From Pseudomonadales bacterium (lineage in GTDB: Bacteria > Pseudomonadota > Gammaproteobacteria > Pseudomonadales > Halieaceae), in contig JACKNO010000003.1 of NCBI GenBank assembly GCA_024234815.1, positions 124,001 through 188,000 on the forward strand: a DNA stretch of 64,000 bases, read 5' to 3'. Below are positions 37,301 through 44,569 of this stretch, one piece after another. Made by a program: the position numbers and the translations under genes. Every line of letters begins with the position of its first letter. Position 1 is the stretch's first letter. The notes under the pieces are model-generated. The model was not told where the DNA came from. It did not search any database and saw only the letters and a program-made list of their open reading frames with translations.

Positions 37301-37494
37301 CGAAGATTCGCTATCGGCTAACGGTGCAGGACAACGGGCTGGGTATCCCCCCCAATATCGACACTTCCGAGGCGCAGACTCCCGGACTCATGATTGTAGC
37401 CGCAATGACCAAAAGGCTTTCAGGTGTATTAACTTTCACAGTTAAGAACGGCACTATCGCAACAATCACCTTTCCCGGGAAGGCCGCCCCCTAG
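34333..37494 (+). CDS. Beta-propeller/Y_Y_Y sensor with HisKA_2/HWE-like kinase domain
   Basis: This sensor of about 1050 residues has an N-terminal hydrophobic signal, reg_prop repeats (GTLWIANLAGVSRYQG, TIWIGTESGLFSFN), a Y_Y_Y domain (YRYMLEGFDPDW, TYTSLPPGDYIFRVQG) and a membrane segment near residue 800. A coiled coil follows, then a kinase-like part with EIHDDLVKSVYMHSVSTL and LALYELLENSVQHAFEDSPG, resembling HisKA_2/HWE kinases. It has no receiver or Hpt. The start is uncertain: TTG at 34333, or TTG at 34351, which has GAGAGGA nine bases upstream. Base composition becomes more GC-rich after about 36.7 kb. Confidence 0.82.
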   Translation: MRGYGNLLYRNPIVASHKVIRLTLLCTAYLVLLHSIKSFAEEHYSISPWPLSQKMSQESILSVLQASDGTLWIANLAGVSRYQGGNLTMYRPQNSNGEYIASSSIVTILESIRGTIFVATKDAGLLIFDESENRFQSLDLNTEKDPIYERISAAFLDEQGELWLGYESGNILRYSTMRESINLPGISLGSRIVDFTQSPSNTVYIATGDNNLFRVMENSHLATEVELTDSCRNSFSDLEEISAISTDTIWLGTSGSGLLIFDSSTGNCQIPKLISSQAPTIARSHIHEILVDRENNVTWAGSDQGLYRIDSDFSVLRFSTENSNLTENEVSSISPYKNNIFWIGTYKGLNYLVPTAFESYNGSLDKRLRSIVAIASSNEFGSLVASYNGLLLFDATKEVHRNPSEANSILRLIDNQIMSLHVSAEGIWIGYRAAGLQFLGVGESNEIHTWRYQGSPELSSDSVSAILSTKDGKVLVGTYGGGLNIVSLEEDTQVYSVGNNRVIMLFESMDGTIWIGTESGLFSFNLKTRKLNEIALRKPDDTNQTHPVVWDMVESEDGDLWLATMHHGLFIWTREGQVEPSAHSIFPVLNPSSSFSTVYSLEMDNQGFIWSSTDSGLVRIDSKTKEINIFSKQHGLQQSEFDFGVSHKDKLGYLYFGGSDGYTKFDPKLLDEKQNTPEIVLTKMVLADLTLQSIRKLSELHNLQLTHNDYFVQFNFSVLDFLDPEKNQYRYMLEGFDPDWLDNGTRNTATYTSLPPGDYIFRVQGANSAGVWNRDGISLAIEVLPPPWLTWWAFTGYALVLMFLLWLGTRAYVSFVIQRVAKQMAVRMVEAEERADDEMQEQLEIHDDLVKSVYMHSVSTLNLVSECLAIKGSSLADTDAQASTDSSVKRVLALATLEDCLYYQNEILLADLNKYTDVILHDLLKESPVGEESIITINEVMTKPFPIEQASVLAIALYELLENSVQHAFEDSPGANYLHITLAAEQSEQPKIRYRLTVQDNGLGIPPNIDTSEAQTPGLMIVAAMTKRLSGVLTFTVKNGTIATITFPGKAAP

Positions 37495-37612
37495 ACCCGG
37501 CGCTGGCTAAGCGATTCGCTGGAATACTTTCCTGCCTCGATGTTACATTGTGCCCTTGATAGCGTTGAGGCTGCGCCCCTGCAACCACAACCAAATGGGA
37601 GCCTTGCCTGAG

Positions 37613-38563
37613 ATGCTCTCTTTGACAGTTTGCCGGACCGAGTACGAGAAGCGCCACGTGAATGAAGTAAAATTTGAAAAGCGACTGCACGTATTTGGCA
37701 GCGCCTGCCACCTGGTCGCCAGCGGCAGCGACATGAACAACACAGATCCGCTCGAACTTGCCGAAGGCGAGTTTACCCGCCTGGAGGCCAAATTCGCCTC
37801 GTTCAGACCCGACAGCGTCATAGCCAGTATCAATGCGGCTGCGGGCACCGGCAAGCCTACCCCGCTGGATGCCGAAGCGCGCAGCCTGTTCAGTTACGTA
37901 AACGCCCTATGGGGCCAAAGCAACCATGTGTTCGATCCCTCAATCCGAGTCCTGCTTGGCTGCTATAGTCCGGAAGGCAAGCTGATCGCCACACCGGAGC
38001 AACTGCAGGCTACCCTCAAATTGGTTGGTTGGTCCGGACTGGAAATTGGCAGCAGGGGCGCGCTCCTGTCACAGGAAGGCATGGCCATCAATCTCGACAG
38101 TTGCATCAGGCCCTATGCTGTGGACTCCGTGCGAAAGATCCTTATCAAAGCCGGCGTCACCAACGCGCTTATCGATCTGGACCAGGATGTTGCGAGCATA
38201 GGCAGGCAGCCCGACGGCGCCAACTGGTTGGTCGGTGTGCGGCATCCCAAGGGGCAGCGGACCGCCTTTACGCGATTCAAGCTGAACGACCGGGGATATT
38301 CCCTGCGCGGTAACTTCGAGCATCGAATGACCATTGAGAATGAGTGTTACGGTCGCGCCCTGAGCCCGGTAGACGGGCAACCCCTGCCGGGGCTATTGAG
38401 CGTGGCGGTTATCGCGGACAATTGCCTCACTGCTTGCAGCGCCGCCAACATCGCGCGCCTTAAAACCGAAAAGGCCGCGCTGTTGTGGCTGGAAAAGCTC
38501 GGACTGCCGTGGATGGCTGTCGACCGGCAGTTAGTGTGCCACGGGCCGCTTGCCCCCGCCTGA
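37613..38563 (+). CDS. ApbE-like FAD:protein FMN transferase homologue, divergent
   Basis: This protein of about 316 residues aligns by eye with ApbE: RLHVFGSACHL near the start, LEAKFASFRPDSVIASIN, FDPSIRVLLGCY and PYAVDSVRKILIKAG. Key sites differ from the family norm. The IAKGYAVD region reads CIRPYAVD, and the NLGGD segment reads DLDQD, so flavin transfer may be lost or altered. There is no signal peptide, although many ApbE proteins are exported. The start could instead be the GTG at 37658 (MNEVKFEKR), which has GAGAAG before it. No obvious flavinylated target lies nearby. Confidence 0.7.
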   Translation: MLSLTVCRTEYEKRHVNEVKFEKRLHVFGSACHLVASGSDMNNTDPLELAEGEFTRLEAKFASFRPDSVIASINAAAGTGKPTPLDAEARSLFSYVNALWGQSNHVFDPSIRVLLGCYSPEGKLIATPEQLQATLKLVGWSGLEIGSRGALLSQEGMAINLDSCIRPYAVDSVRKILIKAGVTNALIDLDQDVASIGRQPDGANWLVGVRHPKGQRTAFTRFKLNDRGYSLRGNFEHRMTIENECYGRALSPVDGQPLPGLLSVAVIADNCLTACSAANIARLKTEKAALLWLEKLGLPWMAVDRQLVCHGPLAPA

Positions 38564-38573
38564 CAGCGCTAAA

Positions 38574-39335
38574 TCAGGTTGCGCTGAAGCGGGGCTGGCG
38601 TTTTTCGCGCTGGGCGGCGAGACCTTCACGAAAGTCCGCTGATTCCGCGCACATCTCGGCAAGTTCCCTTGATTCGTCTTCACGGATCGAGCCAGCCAGT
38701 ACCTGGGACAGAATGTTCTTCATGGAGCGGACCGCGAGAGGTGCAAGAGTCGCTATTTTCGTGGCCAGTTCTTCCGTCGCTTCACCAAAGCGGCTCGGCA
38801 GCACAAGATGATCCAGAAAGCCCATTTCGAGCATGGCACGTGCGTCAAATTCCTCTGCCGCCAACAGTATTCTACGGGCGAAATTGACACCGAGCCCCTG
38901 CACCAGTCGCTGCACGCCGCTGGGCGGGTAGCAGATGCCTATCGCCGCAGCCGGCACCCGCATTCGGCTACCCTCCACGCCCAGTCGGAAGTCACAACTC
39001 AGCGCCAGTTCAACACCGGCCCCGAAAACGTTGCCGTTCAGGGCGCATATCGTCGGGATGGAGAGGCTGGCCAGTTGGTCGGCGGTTGTTCGAAAGCAAT
39101 CTCCACCGATTTCGCCGGCACCCAGCTCCTGTAAGGATGCGCCTGCACAGAAGGTCTTCTCCCCCGCCCCGGTCAGGATGAGCACGCGCACCTGGGGGTC
39201 TGCCGACACCGCATTGAGATACTCCTGAATACCCAGCAGCTGCTCCAGCCCGAGGGCATTATGGCGTTCGGGTGTATTTATGGTCAGGCGCCCTATATGG
39301 CCTACCCGGCTGTACAGAATTGTATCCGTCATCAT
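38574..39335 (-). CDS. Enoyl-CoA hydratase/isomerase (crotonase) family protein
   Basis: This 253-residue crotonase-fold protein has the oxyanion-hole segments TFCAGASLQELG and ALNGNVFGAGVELALSCDF. The first catalytic glutamate of hydratases (GxELA) is present. The second, normally in a PExxxG motif, is replaced by alanine in VPAAAIGICYP. This suggests an isomerase, hydrolase or other crotonase reaction rather than classical hydration. The ORF is open further upstream; a GGGGAG lies just before the paired ATGs at 39335 and 39332, which I take as the start. Confidence 0.82.
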   Translation of the reverse strand: MMTDTILYSRVGHIGRLTINTPERHNALGLEQLLGIQEYLNAVSADPQVRVLILTGAGEKTFCAGASLQELGAGEIGGDCFRTTADQLASLSIPTICALNGNVFGAGVELALSCDFRLGVEGSRMRVPAAAIGICYPPSGVQRLVQGLGVNFARRILLAAEEFDARAMLEMGFLDHLVLPSRFGEATEELATKIATLAPLAVRSMKNILSQVLAGSIREDESRELAEMCAESADFREGLAAQREKRQPRFSAT

Positions 39336-39464
39336 TGATCTCCCCACTGGTCGCAGACGAGTGTGGCACAGCCTTGTACGCGCTGCCAATACCGAGGCGG
39401 CAAACCGGGTGGACACGCGCGGCAGTGGCAATGATACTGTGCGTCAAAATGGAGGGACCACAAA

Positions 39465-40058
39465 ATGACTGTTCGCTGCTCCTGGTGTGGTACCGATCCG
39501 CTGTACGTCGAGTATCACGACAGGGAATGGGGCGTTCCCACCCTGGACGATGCCAGCCTGTTCGAGATGCTTGTGCTTGAAGGGGCGCAGGCGGGCCTGT
39601 CATGGCTCACCATTTTGCGTAAGCGCGAGGGTTACCGGGAACTCTTCGACGATTTTGATCCCAACCGCATTGCCCGCTACCCGGATCGAAAACTCGACAA
39701 ACTGCTGCTGAACCCGAAGATCATCCGCAACCGGCTCAAAGTCTATGGTACCCGCCAGAACGCCAGGGCATTTCTTGCGGTGCAGGACGAGGTGGGTAGT
39801 TTTTCAGAGTACATCTGGGGCTTCGTGGACCACCGTCCCACCCAGAACAAATGGCGGAATATGAAAGAGGTCCCCGCAACCACCCCAACATCAGACAGTC
39901 TCAGCAAAGACCTGAAAAAGCGTGGTTTTACTTTCGTGGGCTCCACCATCATGTACGCCCACATGCAGTCCACGGGTATGGTCAATGATCACACCATCGA
40001 CTGTTTCCGCCACCGCGAATGCCGGCGTATGGCCTCGACAGTACCGGGTCGCTCCTGA
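39465..40058 (+). CDS. tag: DNA-3-methyladenine glycosylase I
   Basis: This 197-residue base-excision repair enzyme removes 3-methyladenine. It follows E. coli Tag closely: MTVRCSWCGTDPLYVEYHDREWGVP, LEGAQAGLSWLTILRKREGYR with the active-site glutamate, and SLSKDLKKRGFTFVGSTIMYAHMQSTGMVNDH. The N-terminal Cys and His with the C-terminal His and Cys match the zinc-snap ligands of Tag. Confidence 0.96.
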   Translation: MTVRCSWCGTDPLYVEYHDREWGVPTLDDASLFEMLVLEGAQAGLSWLTILRKREGYRELFDDFDPNRIARYPDRKLDKLLLNPKIIRNRLKVYGTRQNARAFLAVQDEVGSFSEYIWGFVDHRPTQNKWRNMKEVPATTPTSDSLSKDLKKRGFTFVGSTIMYAHMQSTGMVNDHTIDCFRHRECRRMASTVPGRS

Positions 40059-40091
40059 CCAGGCCCAATACTACATTCCATAGGATTCTTT

Positions 40092-41453
40092 TTGCCCTCA
40101 CCCAATCCCGACCACCGCGCAGCCCCCAGCCATAGTGTCTGGCGGCTTGCCTGGCCGACCATTATCTCCAACCTGCTGTTCAATACGGTCGGGTTCATGC
40201 ATATCAAGATCGTCGCTGAGCTCGGTACCAGTGCGGTGGCGGCGGTAACCACCGGGCACAGGGTATTTTTCCTTGTCCAGGCTATCCTGATGGGTCTGTC
40301 GGTCTCGGCAACAGCGCTCATAGCCCGCAGCTGGGGCGCAGGGCATGTCGAACAGGCCCGCAACGTCAACTGGACGGCCCTGGTACTATCCCTGGCGCTG
40401 GCTGCCCTGCTGAGCGTTCCCATCCTGCTGGCGCCGGAGGCGATCGCCGGCCTGTTCGGACTGGATCTGCAGACGACACGGTCCGCCGCCGGCTTTATAT
40501 TCTGGCTGGGCGTGTTCAATGTCGCCTCCGCAGCAAATCTCATGCTATCCACCGGCCTGCGAGCCACGGGCGATGTCATTACCCCGCTGTGTTTCCTGTT
40601 CTTCAGCTCACTGCTCAATGTGCTGTTTGCCTATTTTCTGGCTTTCGGGCTGGGACCGCTTCCGCAACTGGGTGTGCCCGGCGTGGCCCTGGGCGGAAGT
40701 TTCGCGGGGATGATCATAACCCTGTGCTTCATCGCCATGTGGTGGCGCGGCAAGTTCAACCTGAGCCGCCCCACCCGCGCGCGCATGGACTGGAGCATAG
40801 CGCGCCAGCTCGTCAGCATTGGTACCCCGGCTGTGCTGGAACAGGGCCTGGTGCAGCTCGGCTTCCTGGTGTTTTTCGCCATCGTGGCGCGCTACGGCAC
40901 CAATGCCTATGCCGCCTATGGGATAGGTATCAGCCTGGTCTCCTTCTCAATTGTCGTGGGTTTCGGCTTCGGCATCGCCGCCGCCACGCTGGTAGGGCAG
41001 CAGTTGGGTGCCGGGCGCCCGGACCTGGCGCTGGCTGCGGGCTGGCGATCCCTGCGCCTTGCGCTCATCGCCATGGGTGCGCTGGCTCTGGTGCAGGTCT
41101 GGTACGCCAGGGAGTTGGCAAGTTTTATGATCGACGACCCGGAGGTGATTCAGCTTACCGTTATATTCATCTATATGCTGGCAGTCTGCCTGCCGATGAT
41201 GGCCTGTGACCTCACGCTGGCGGGCGCCCTGCGTGGAGCCGGCGAGACGCGCTTCCCGCTGAAATCGACCTTTTGCGGCATGATCTTCGGGCGGCTGATA
41301 CCCGCCGGCCTGTTCCTGTCGCTGGGGCTCTCGGTGTACTGGATCTTCGGCGTGATGATACTGGACTACAGCATCAAGGCGTTCATGCTGCTGCGGCGCT
41401 ATCGTTCCCGCAAGTGGCTGGCCATGGAGCAGGTCGCAATTGGGCAAGATTAA
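40092..41453 (+). CDS. MATE-family multidrug/metabolite efflux transporter
   Basis: This 453-residue protein with about twelve membrane helices in two similar halves belongs to the MATE (DinF/NorM-like) family. Examples are SVWRLAWPTIISNLLFNTVG at the start of the first half and ARQLVSIGTPAVLEQGLVQLG at the start of the second, plus GAGHVEQARN and GQQLGAGRPDLA, repeated loop motifs of the family. It would export cationic or organic compounds with Na+ or H+. The start is a TTG at 40092 with ATAGGA before it. It follows tag by 33 bp. Confidence 0.9.
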   Translation: MPSPNPDHRAAPSHSVWRLAWPTIISNLLFNTVGFMHIKIVAELGTSAVAAVTTGHRVFFLVQAILMGLSVSATALIARSWGAGHVEQARNVNWTALVLSLALAALLSVPILLAPEAIAGLFGLDLQTTRSAAGFIFWLGVFNVASAANLMLSTGLRATGDVITPLCFLFFSSLLNVLFAYFLAFGLGPLPQLGVPGVALGGSFAGMIITLCFIAMWWRGKFNLSRPTRARMDWSIARQLVSIGTPAVLEQGLVQLGFLVFFAIVARYGTNAYAAYGIGISLVSFSIVVGFGFGIAAATLVGQQLGAGRPDLALAAGWRSLRLALIAMGALALVQVWYARELASFMIDDPEVIQLTVIFIYMLAVCLPMMACDLTLAGALRGAGETRFPLKSTFCGMIFGRLIPAGLFLSLGLSVYWIFGVMILDYSIKAFMLLRRYRSRKWLAMEQVAIGQD

Positions 41454-41469
41454 TTAAGTGGGCCACAAA

Positions 41470-41650
41470 GGAGCCATTCTCAATCGCCATCGGTTCGGCT
41501 GGTGCAACAATACGCTGAATCCGGATCAGGCCAATTTGCTGGATGAGTTGGCCTATGCTGACATTACTGCCATCGAAACGGAACCAGGAACAACATCGCC
41601 AGCCGCACAAACTGACCCACGGCCGAGGCGTGACGGCCAGGCGCTTACGA
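41470..41650 (+). pseudogene. IS66-family transposase (TnpC) N-terminal remnant
   Basis: The translation LNRHRFGWCNNTLNPDQANL, then LDELAYADITAIETE and an Ala/Pro/Arg-rich stretch, resembles the N-terminal part of IS66 TnpC transposases (typically a RHRFGRxSE-LxPDQ-LLDE-DIAAIETEL pattern). It has no start of its own, and the rest of the transposase is missing after about 41650. It marks an old insertion between the MATE gene and a small secreted ORF. No terminal inverted repeats were found. Confidence 0.55.
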
Positions 41651-41746
41651 TTATTGTGCGCGGCCTGTCAAACCACCAAAGAACTGTTTGACATCAGAAA
41701 ACTATTGTCTGAAATTGCGGATTTGAGATGTCGGGCTATAAGTGAG

Positions 41747-42142
41747 ATGCGAAGAACGCAACTTGTTACATTCTTGGCGTTATCGATGCTCCATATGGAA
41801 ATACTTGCCCATGGGCTAGTGGACCTCAATTGTGCGGGGCGCGTTGCGATTTCGACTAATAGTGAACTCCCTTTTCACGAAGGCATAGATAACGTAAAAG
41901 TTTCCATTTCTGAAGATCGATCCCAAGCCACTCTGCACGCGCTATGGGTGGAAGGTGATGCATTCCCTATTAGGACTAGAGGTATCGCCTATATATCCGC
42001 CGAGAAAGATGGAGATGAACTATTCGATCGAAAATTTGTACTTGATCGCTTTAAGCTCGGATTGACGTATAGCATCACCAGTGCGGACGGGAATCAATTT
42101 AACTTCACCGGAAAATGTAGTCCCTCACAGCCGCTAATTTGA
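41747..42142 (+). CDS. Small secreted hypothetical protein
   Basis: This 131-residue ORF begins MRRTQLVTFLALSMLHMEIL, a plausible signal peptide, followed by DLNCAGRVAISTNSELPF and a beta-rich body ending in FNFTGKC. Two cysteines (near residues 28 and 124) could form a disulfide. It is more AT-rich than its neighbours and sits just after an IS66 remnant, which suggests acquired DNA. The frame continues upstream, but that part lacks protein-like features. I do not recognise the family. Confidence 0.5.
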   Translation: MRRTQLVTFLALSMLHMEILAHGLVDLNCAGRVAISTNSELPFHEGIDNVKVSISEDRSQATLHALWVEGDAFPIRTRGIAYISAEKDGDELFDRKFVLDRFKLGLTYSITSADGNQFNFTGKCSPSQPLI

Positions 42143-42313
42143 GAGATGAGATGGCTATTAACTGACCTCACAAGGCTACGCCGAGAAAATTGGCCCACCC
42201 CATTTTCTTGATCCCCCTCTTTGTCTCGCTTAATCCACATAATTATCCTTCCCCAGCATTTCCCAACGCGGAAACCCCGCCACTATAGACAGCGACAAAT
42301 AAAATACTTAAAG

Positions 42314-42327
42314 TTCTAATCTTAGAA
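42314..42327. promoter_or_regulatory. Palindromic operator candidate upstream of the double TetR gene
   Basis: TTCTAA-TC-TTAGAA is a perfect inverted repeat 64 bp before the ATG of the tandem TetR gene. Position and symmetry fit an autoregulatory TetR operator. The remainder of the 248-bp gap shows no other feature. Confidence 0.45.
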
Positions 42328-42390
42328 TAACTGGTACGTCTGCTGACGCAGGCAAAACCAGGCCACCCAGCAATCAAAGAGTTTTCCCGT

Positions 42391-43680
42391 ATGGCAGAAG
42401 ACAGGTTTTCCGCCCCTGGCACGCCGCTGTCGCCGTTCAATCGCACGGCCCAGCACGATGCCAAACGCGTGGCCATCTTGTCCCAGGCCGCGGGTCTGTT
42501 CAACTCCAAGGGCTCCCGCGGCACTACCCTGAAGGATATCGCGGAAAACCTCGGCCTCACAAAAACCAGTCTGTACTACTACGTCAAGACCAAGGAAGAA
42601 CTCATCTACCAGTGCTACATGGCCGCGCTGGAGTTTCACCACGGCATCCTGGACATGGTCGAAAAGCGCCACAGTTCCCCCGCCGCGCGCTTGCGCGAGT
42701 ATTTCCTGCTGCAGTTCGACAACTGGCTGGCGGCTTTTGAAGGTCGCGGGCCGCATATCGCCGCACTGCTGGAGATCGCATCCCTGCGCGGCTCCCACCG
42801 GCAGGACGTCGAAGCCCAGTACATCTCGATGTTCAAACGCATCCGCCAGTATCTGCGCGATGGCATGGCCGATGGCTCATTCCGCACACTGGAGCCTACC
42901 GCCACCACACGCGCACTGCTGGGGTCCATCGACTGGGCGTTCTCCTGGCTGCACAAGCTACCGCCCGAGCAGTTGGCGTCCACCGCCGAGCAGGCCGTCG
43001 ATATTCTGGCGCACGGGCTATTCGGGCAGCAGGGAGAGTACGTGCCGGCCAGCATCGACATGAGTCAGACCCAGGACCGCACACCCGAGGGCTTTAATCG
43101 CGAGCAACAGAACCAGTTGAAGCAGGACGCATTCTATAGAACCGGGACCTGGCTATTTAACAAGCAGGGCTTTGACGGAACGTCGCTGGATGAAATCGCG
43201 GAGCAACTCCACGTCTCCAAGGGCGCGTTCTATTACCACATTCGCAACAAGGAAGACCTGCTTTTCAATTGCTACAGCCGCTCCCTGGATATAGTCGAGA
43301 ACATTCACAAACAGGCTACGCTGGCCCACAGCACCGGGCTTGAAAAAGTCGACCAGACCTGCCGGCGTATCTTCTATTTCCAGAACTCCAATGACGGGCC
43401 CTTGATCCGCTACAATTCCATCACCGCGCTGCCGACGCCACGCCGGCGGGAAATACTCAAACGCACAGACGCCAATAACGAGTGTTTCGGCAACTTCCTG
43501 CGCGAGGGTATGGCGGACGGCAGCGTGCGCGCTATAGATCCCTTTATTGCCCAGAACCTCATCGCCGGCGCGGTCAATGCCTCCATGGAATTGACCCTGT
43601 GGCGCAAGGTGGACAACATCGACGACGCCGCCATCGACTACTTTGACATTTTCTTTAATGGGCTGCTTCCCAGAAGCTAA
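42391..43680 (+). CDS. Double TetR-family transcriptional regulator
   Basis: This 429-residue chain contains two full TetR modules. The first HTH is near residues 30-75 (ILSQAAGLFNSKGSRGTTLK, DIAENLGLTKTSLYYYVKTK) and the second near 250-295 (FNKQGFDGTSLDEIAEQLHV, SKGAFYYHIRNKEDLLFNCY). Each is followed by a ligand-binding helical domain. TetR proteins are normally about 200 residues and act as dimers, so this is a covalent pseudo-dimer with non-identical halves. The gene precedes tesB on the same strand, which suggests control of acyl-CoA metabolism. Confidence 0.9.
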   Translation: MAEDRFSAPGTPLSPFNRTAQHDAKRVAILSQAAGLFNSKGSRGTTLKDIAENLGLTKTSLYYYVKTKEELIYQCYMAALEFHHGILDMVEKRHSSPAARLREYFLLQFDNWLAAFEGRGPHIAALLEIASLRGSHRQDVEAQYISMFKRIRQYLRDGMADGSFRTLEPTATTRALLGSIDWAFSWLHKLPPEQLASTAEQAVDILAHGLFGQQGEYVPASIDMSQTQDRTPEGFNREQQNQLKQDAFYRTGTWLFNKQGFDGTSLDEIAEQLHVSKGAFYYHIRNKEDLLFNCYSRSLDIVENIHKQATLAHSTGLEKVDQTCRRIFYFQNSNDGPLIRYNSITALPTPRRREILKRTDANNECFGNFLREGMADGSVRAIDPFIAQNLIAGAVNASMELTLWRKVDNIDDAAIDYFDIFFNGLLPRS

Positions 43681-43712
43681 CGCCCACTCTTTTGTTCAGC
43701 CGGAGAATTCCT

Positions 43713-44567
43713 TTGCCAAGCAATCTGGAAAAACTGCTCAACTACCTCGAAGTTGAAGCGATCGACAAGTACCTTTTTATCGGCAGGAGCCCAAAAAAGC
43801 CGGCGAGAATCTTCGGCGGGCAGGTGCTGGCACAGTCGCTCAACGCCGCCATCAGGACCGTACCGGAGGATCGCGTCGCGCATTCCATGCACGGTTACTT
43901 CATGCGCCCGGGCGACCCGCTCAAGCAGATCGTGTACGAAGTGGACCCCATTCGCGACGGCAGGAGTTTTACCACCCGCCGGGTCGTTGCCAAGCAGGAC
44001 GGTCGCGCCATATTCAGTACCGCCGTGTCCTTCCAACTCGTCGAGGAAGGCCTGACCCACCAAAGCACCATGCCGGATGTACCGCCGCCCGAGGCTCTGC
44101 AATCCGAGGAAAAGGAGTTGCGGGAGTTGGCCAGGAAGTATCCCGACAGAGTGCCTTTTTCAATGACCGGTCCCATCGAGCGCCGGCGAGTCCAGCCCCG
44201 TGACCGCATCAACCCGCAGCCGCAGGAGCCGGTTCAACACCTGTGGTTCCGGATCAAGGGCGAGGTGGGCGCCGATCTGCGCCGCAACCAGACCCTGCTG
44301 GCCTACGTTTCGGATTTCGGTCTGCTGGGGACCGCCCTCTACCCGCATGCCTTCGGTCCCGACCACGAGCGCATGCAGGCGGCAAGCCTGGATCACGCGC
44401 TCTGGTTCCATCGCCCGTTCCAACTGGACGACTACCTGCTGTACAGCCTGGACAGCCCCAACGCCTCGGGCGGCCGCGGTTTCAGTCGCGGCAGTTTCTA
44501 CACGCGTGACGGGGTGCTGGTGGCGTCATCCGCCCAGGAAGCGCTGATAAGACTACGGGACGAGTAA
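43713..44567 (+). CDS. tesB: Acyl-CoA thioesterase II
   Basis: This 284-residue double-hotdog thioesterase hydrolyses medium and long acyl-CoAs. TesB features include FIGRSPKKPARIFGGQVLAQ, HSMHGYFMRPGDP, DGRSFTTRRVVAKQ and the C-terminal LDHALWFHRPFQLDDYLLY with the active-site Asp region. I place the start at the TTG at 43713, because CGGAGAATTCCT precedes it and the protein then begins at MPSNLEKLLNYLEVE; the open frame begins 7 codons earlier. It follows the double TetR gene by 32 bp. Confidence 0.93.
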   Translation: MPSNLEKLLNYLEVEAIDKYLFIGRSPKKPARIFGGQVLAQSLNAAIRTVPEDRVAHSMHGYFMRPGDPLKQIVYEVDPIRDGRSFTTRRVVAKQDGRAIFSTAVSFQLVEEGLTHQSTMPDVPPPEALQSEEKELRELARKYPDRVPFSMTGPIERRRVQPRDRINPQPQEPVQHLWFRIKGEVGADLRRNQTLLAYVSDFGLLGTALYPHAFGPDHERMQAASLDHALWFHRPFQLDDYLLYSLDSPNASGGRGFSRGSFYTRDGVLVASSAQEALIRLRDE

Positions 44568-44569
44568 GC

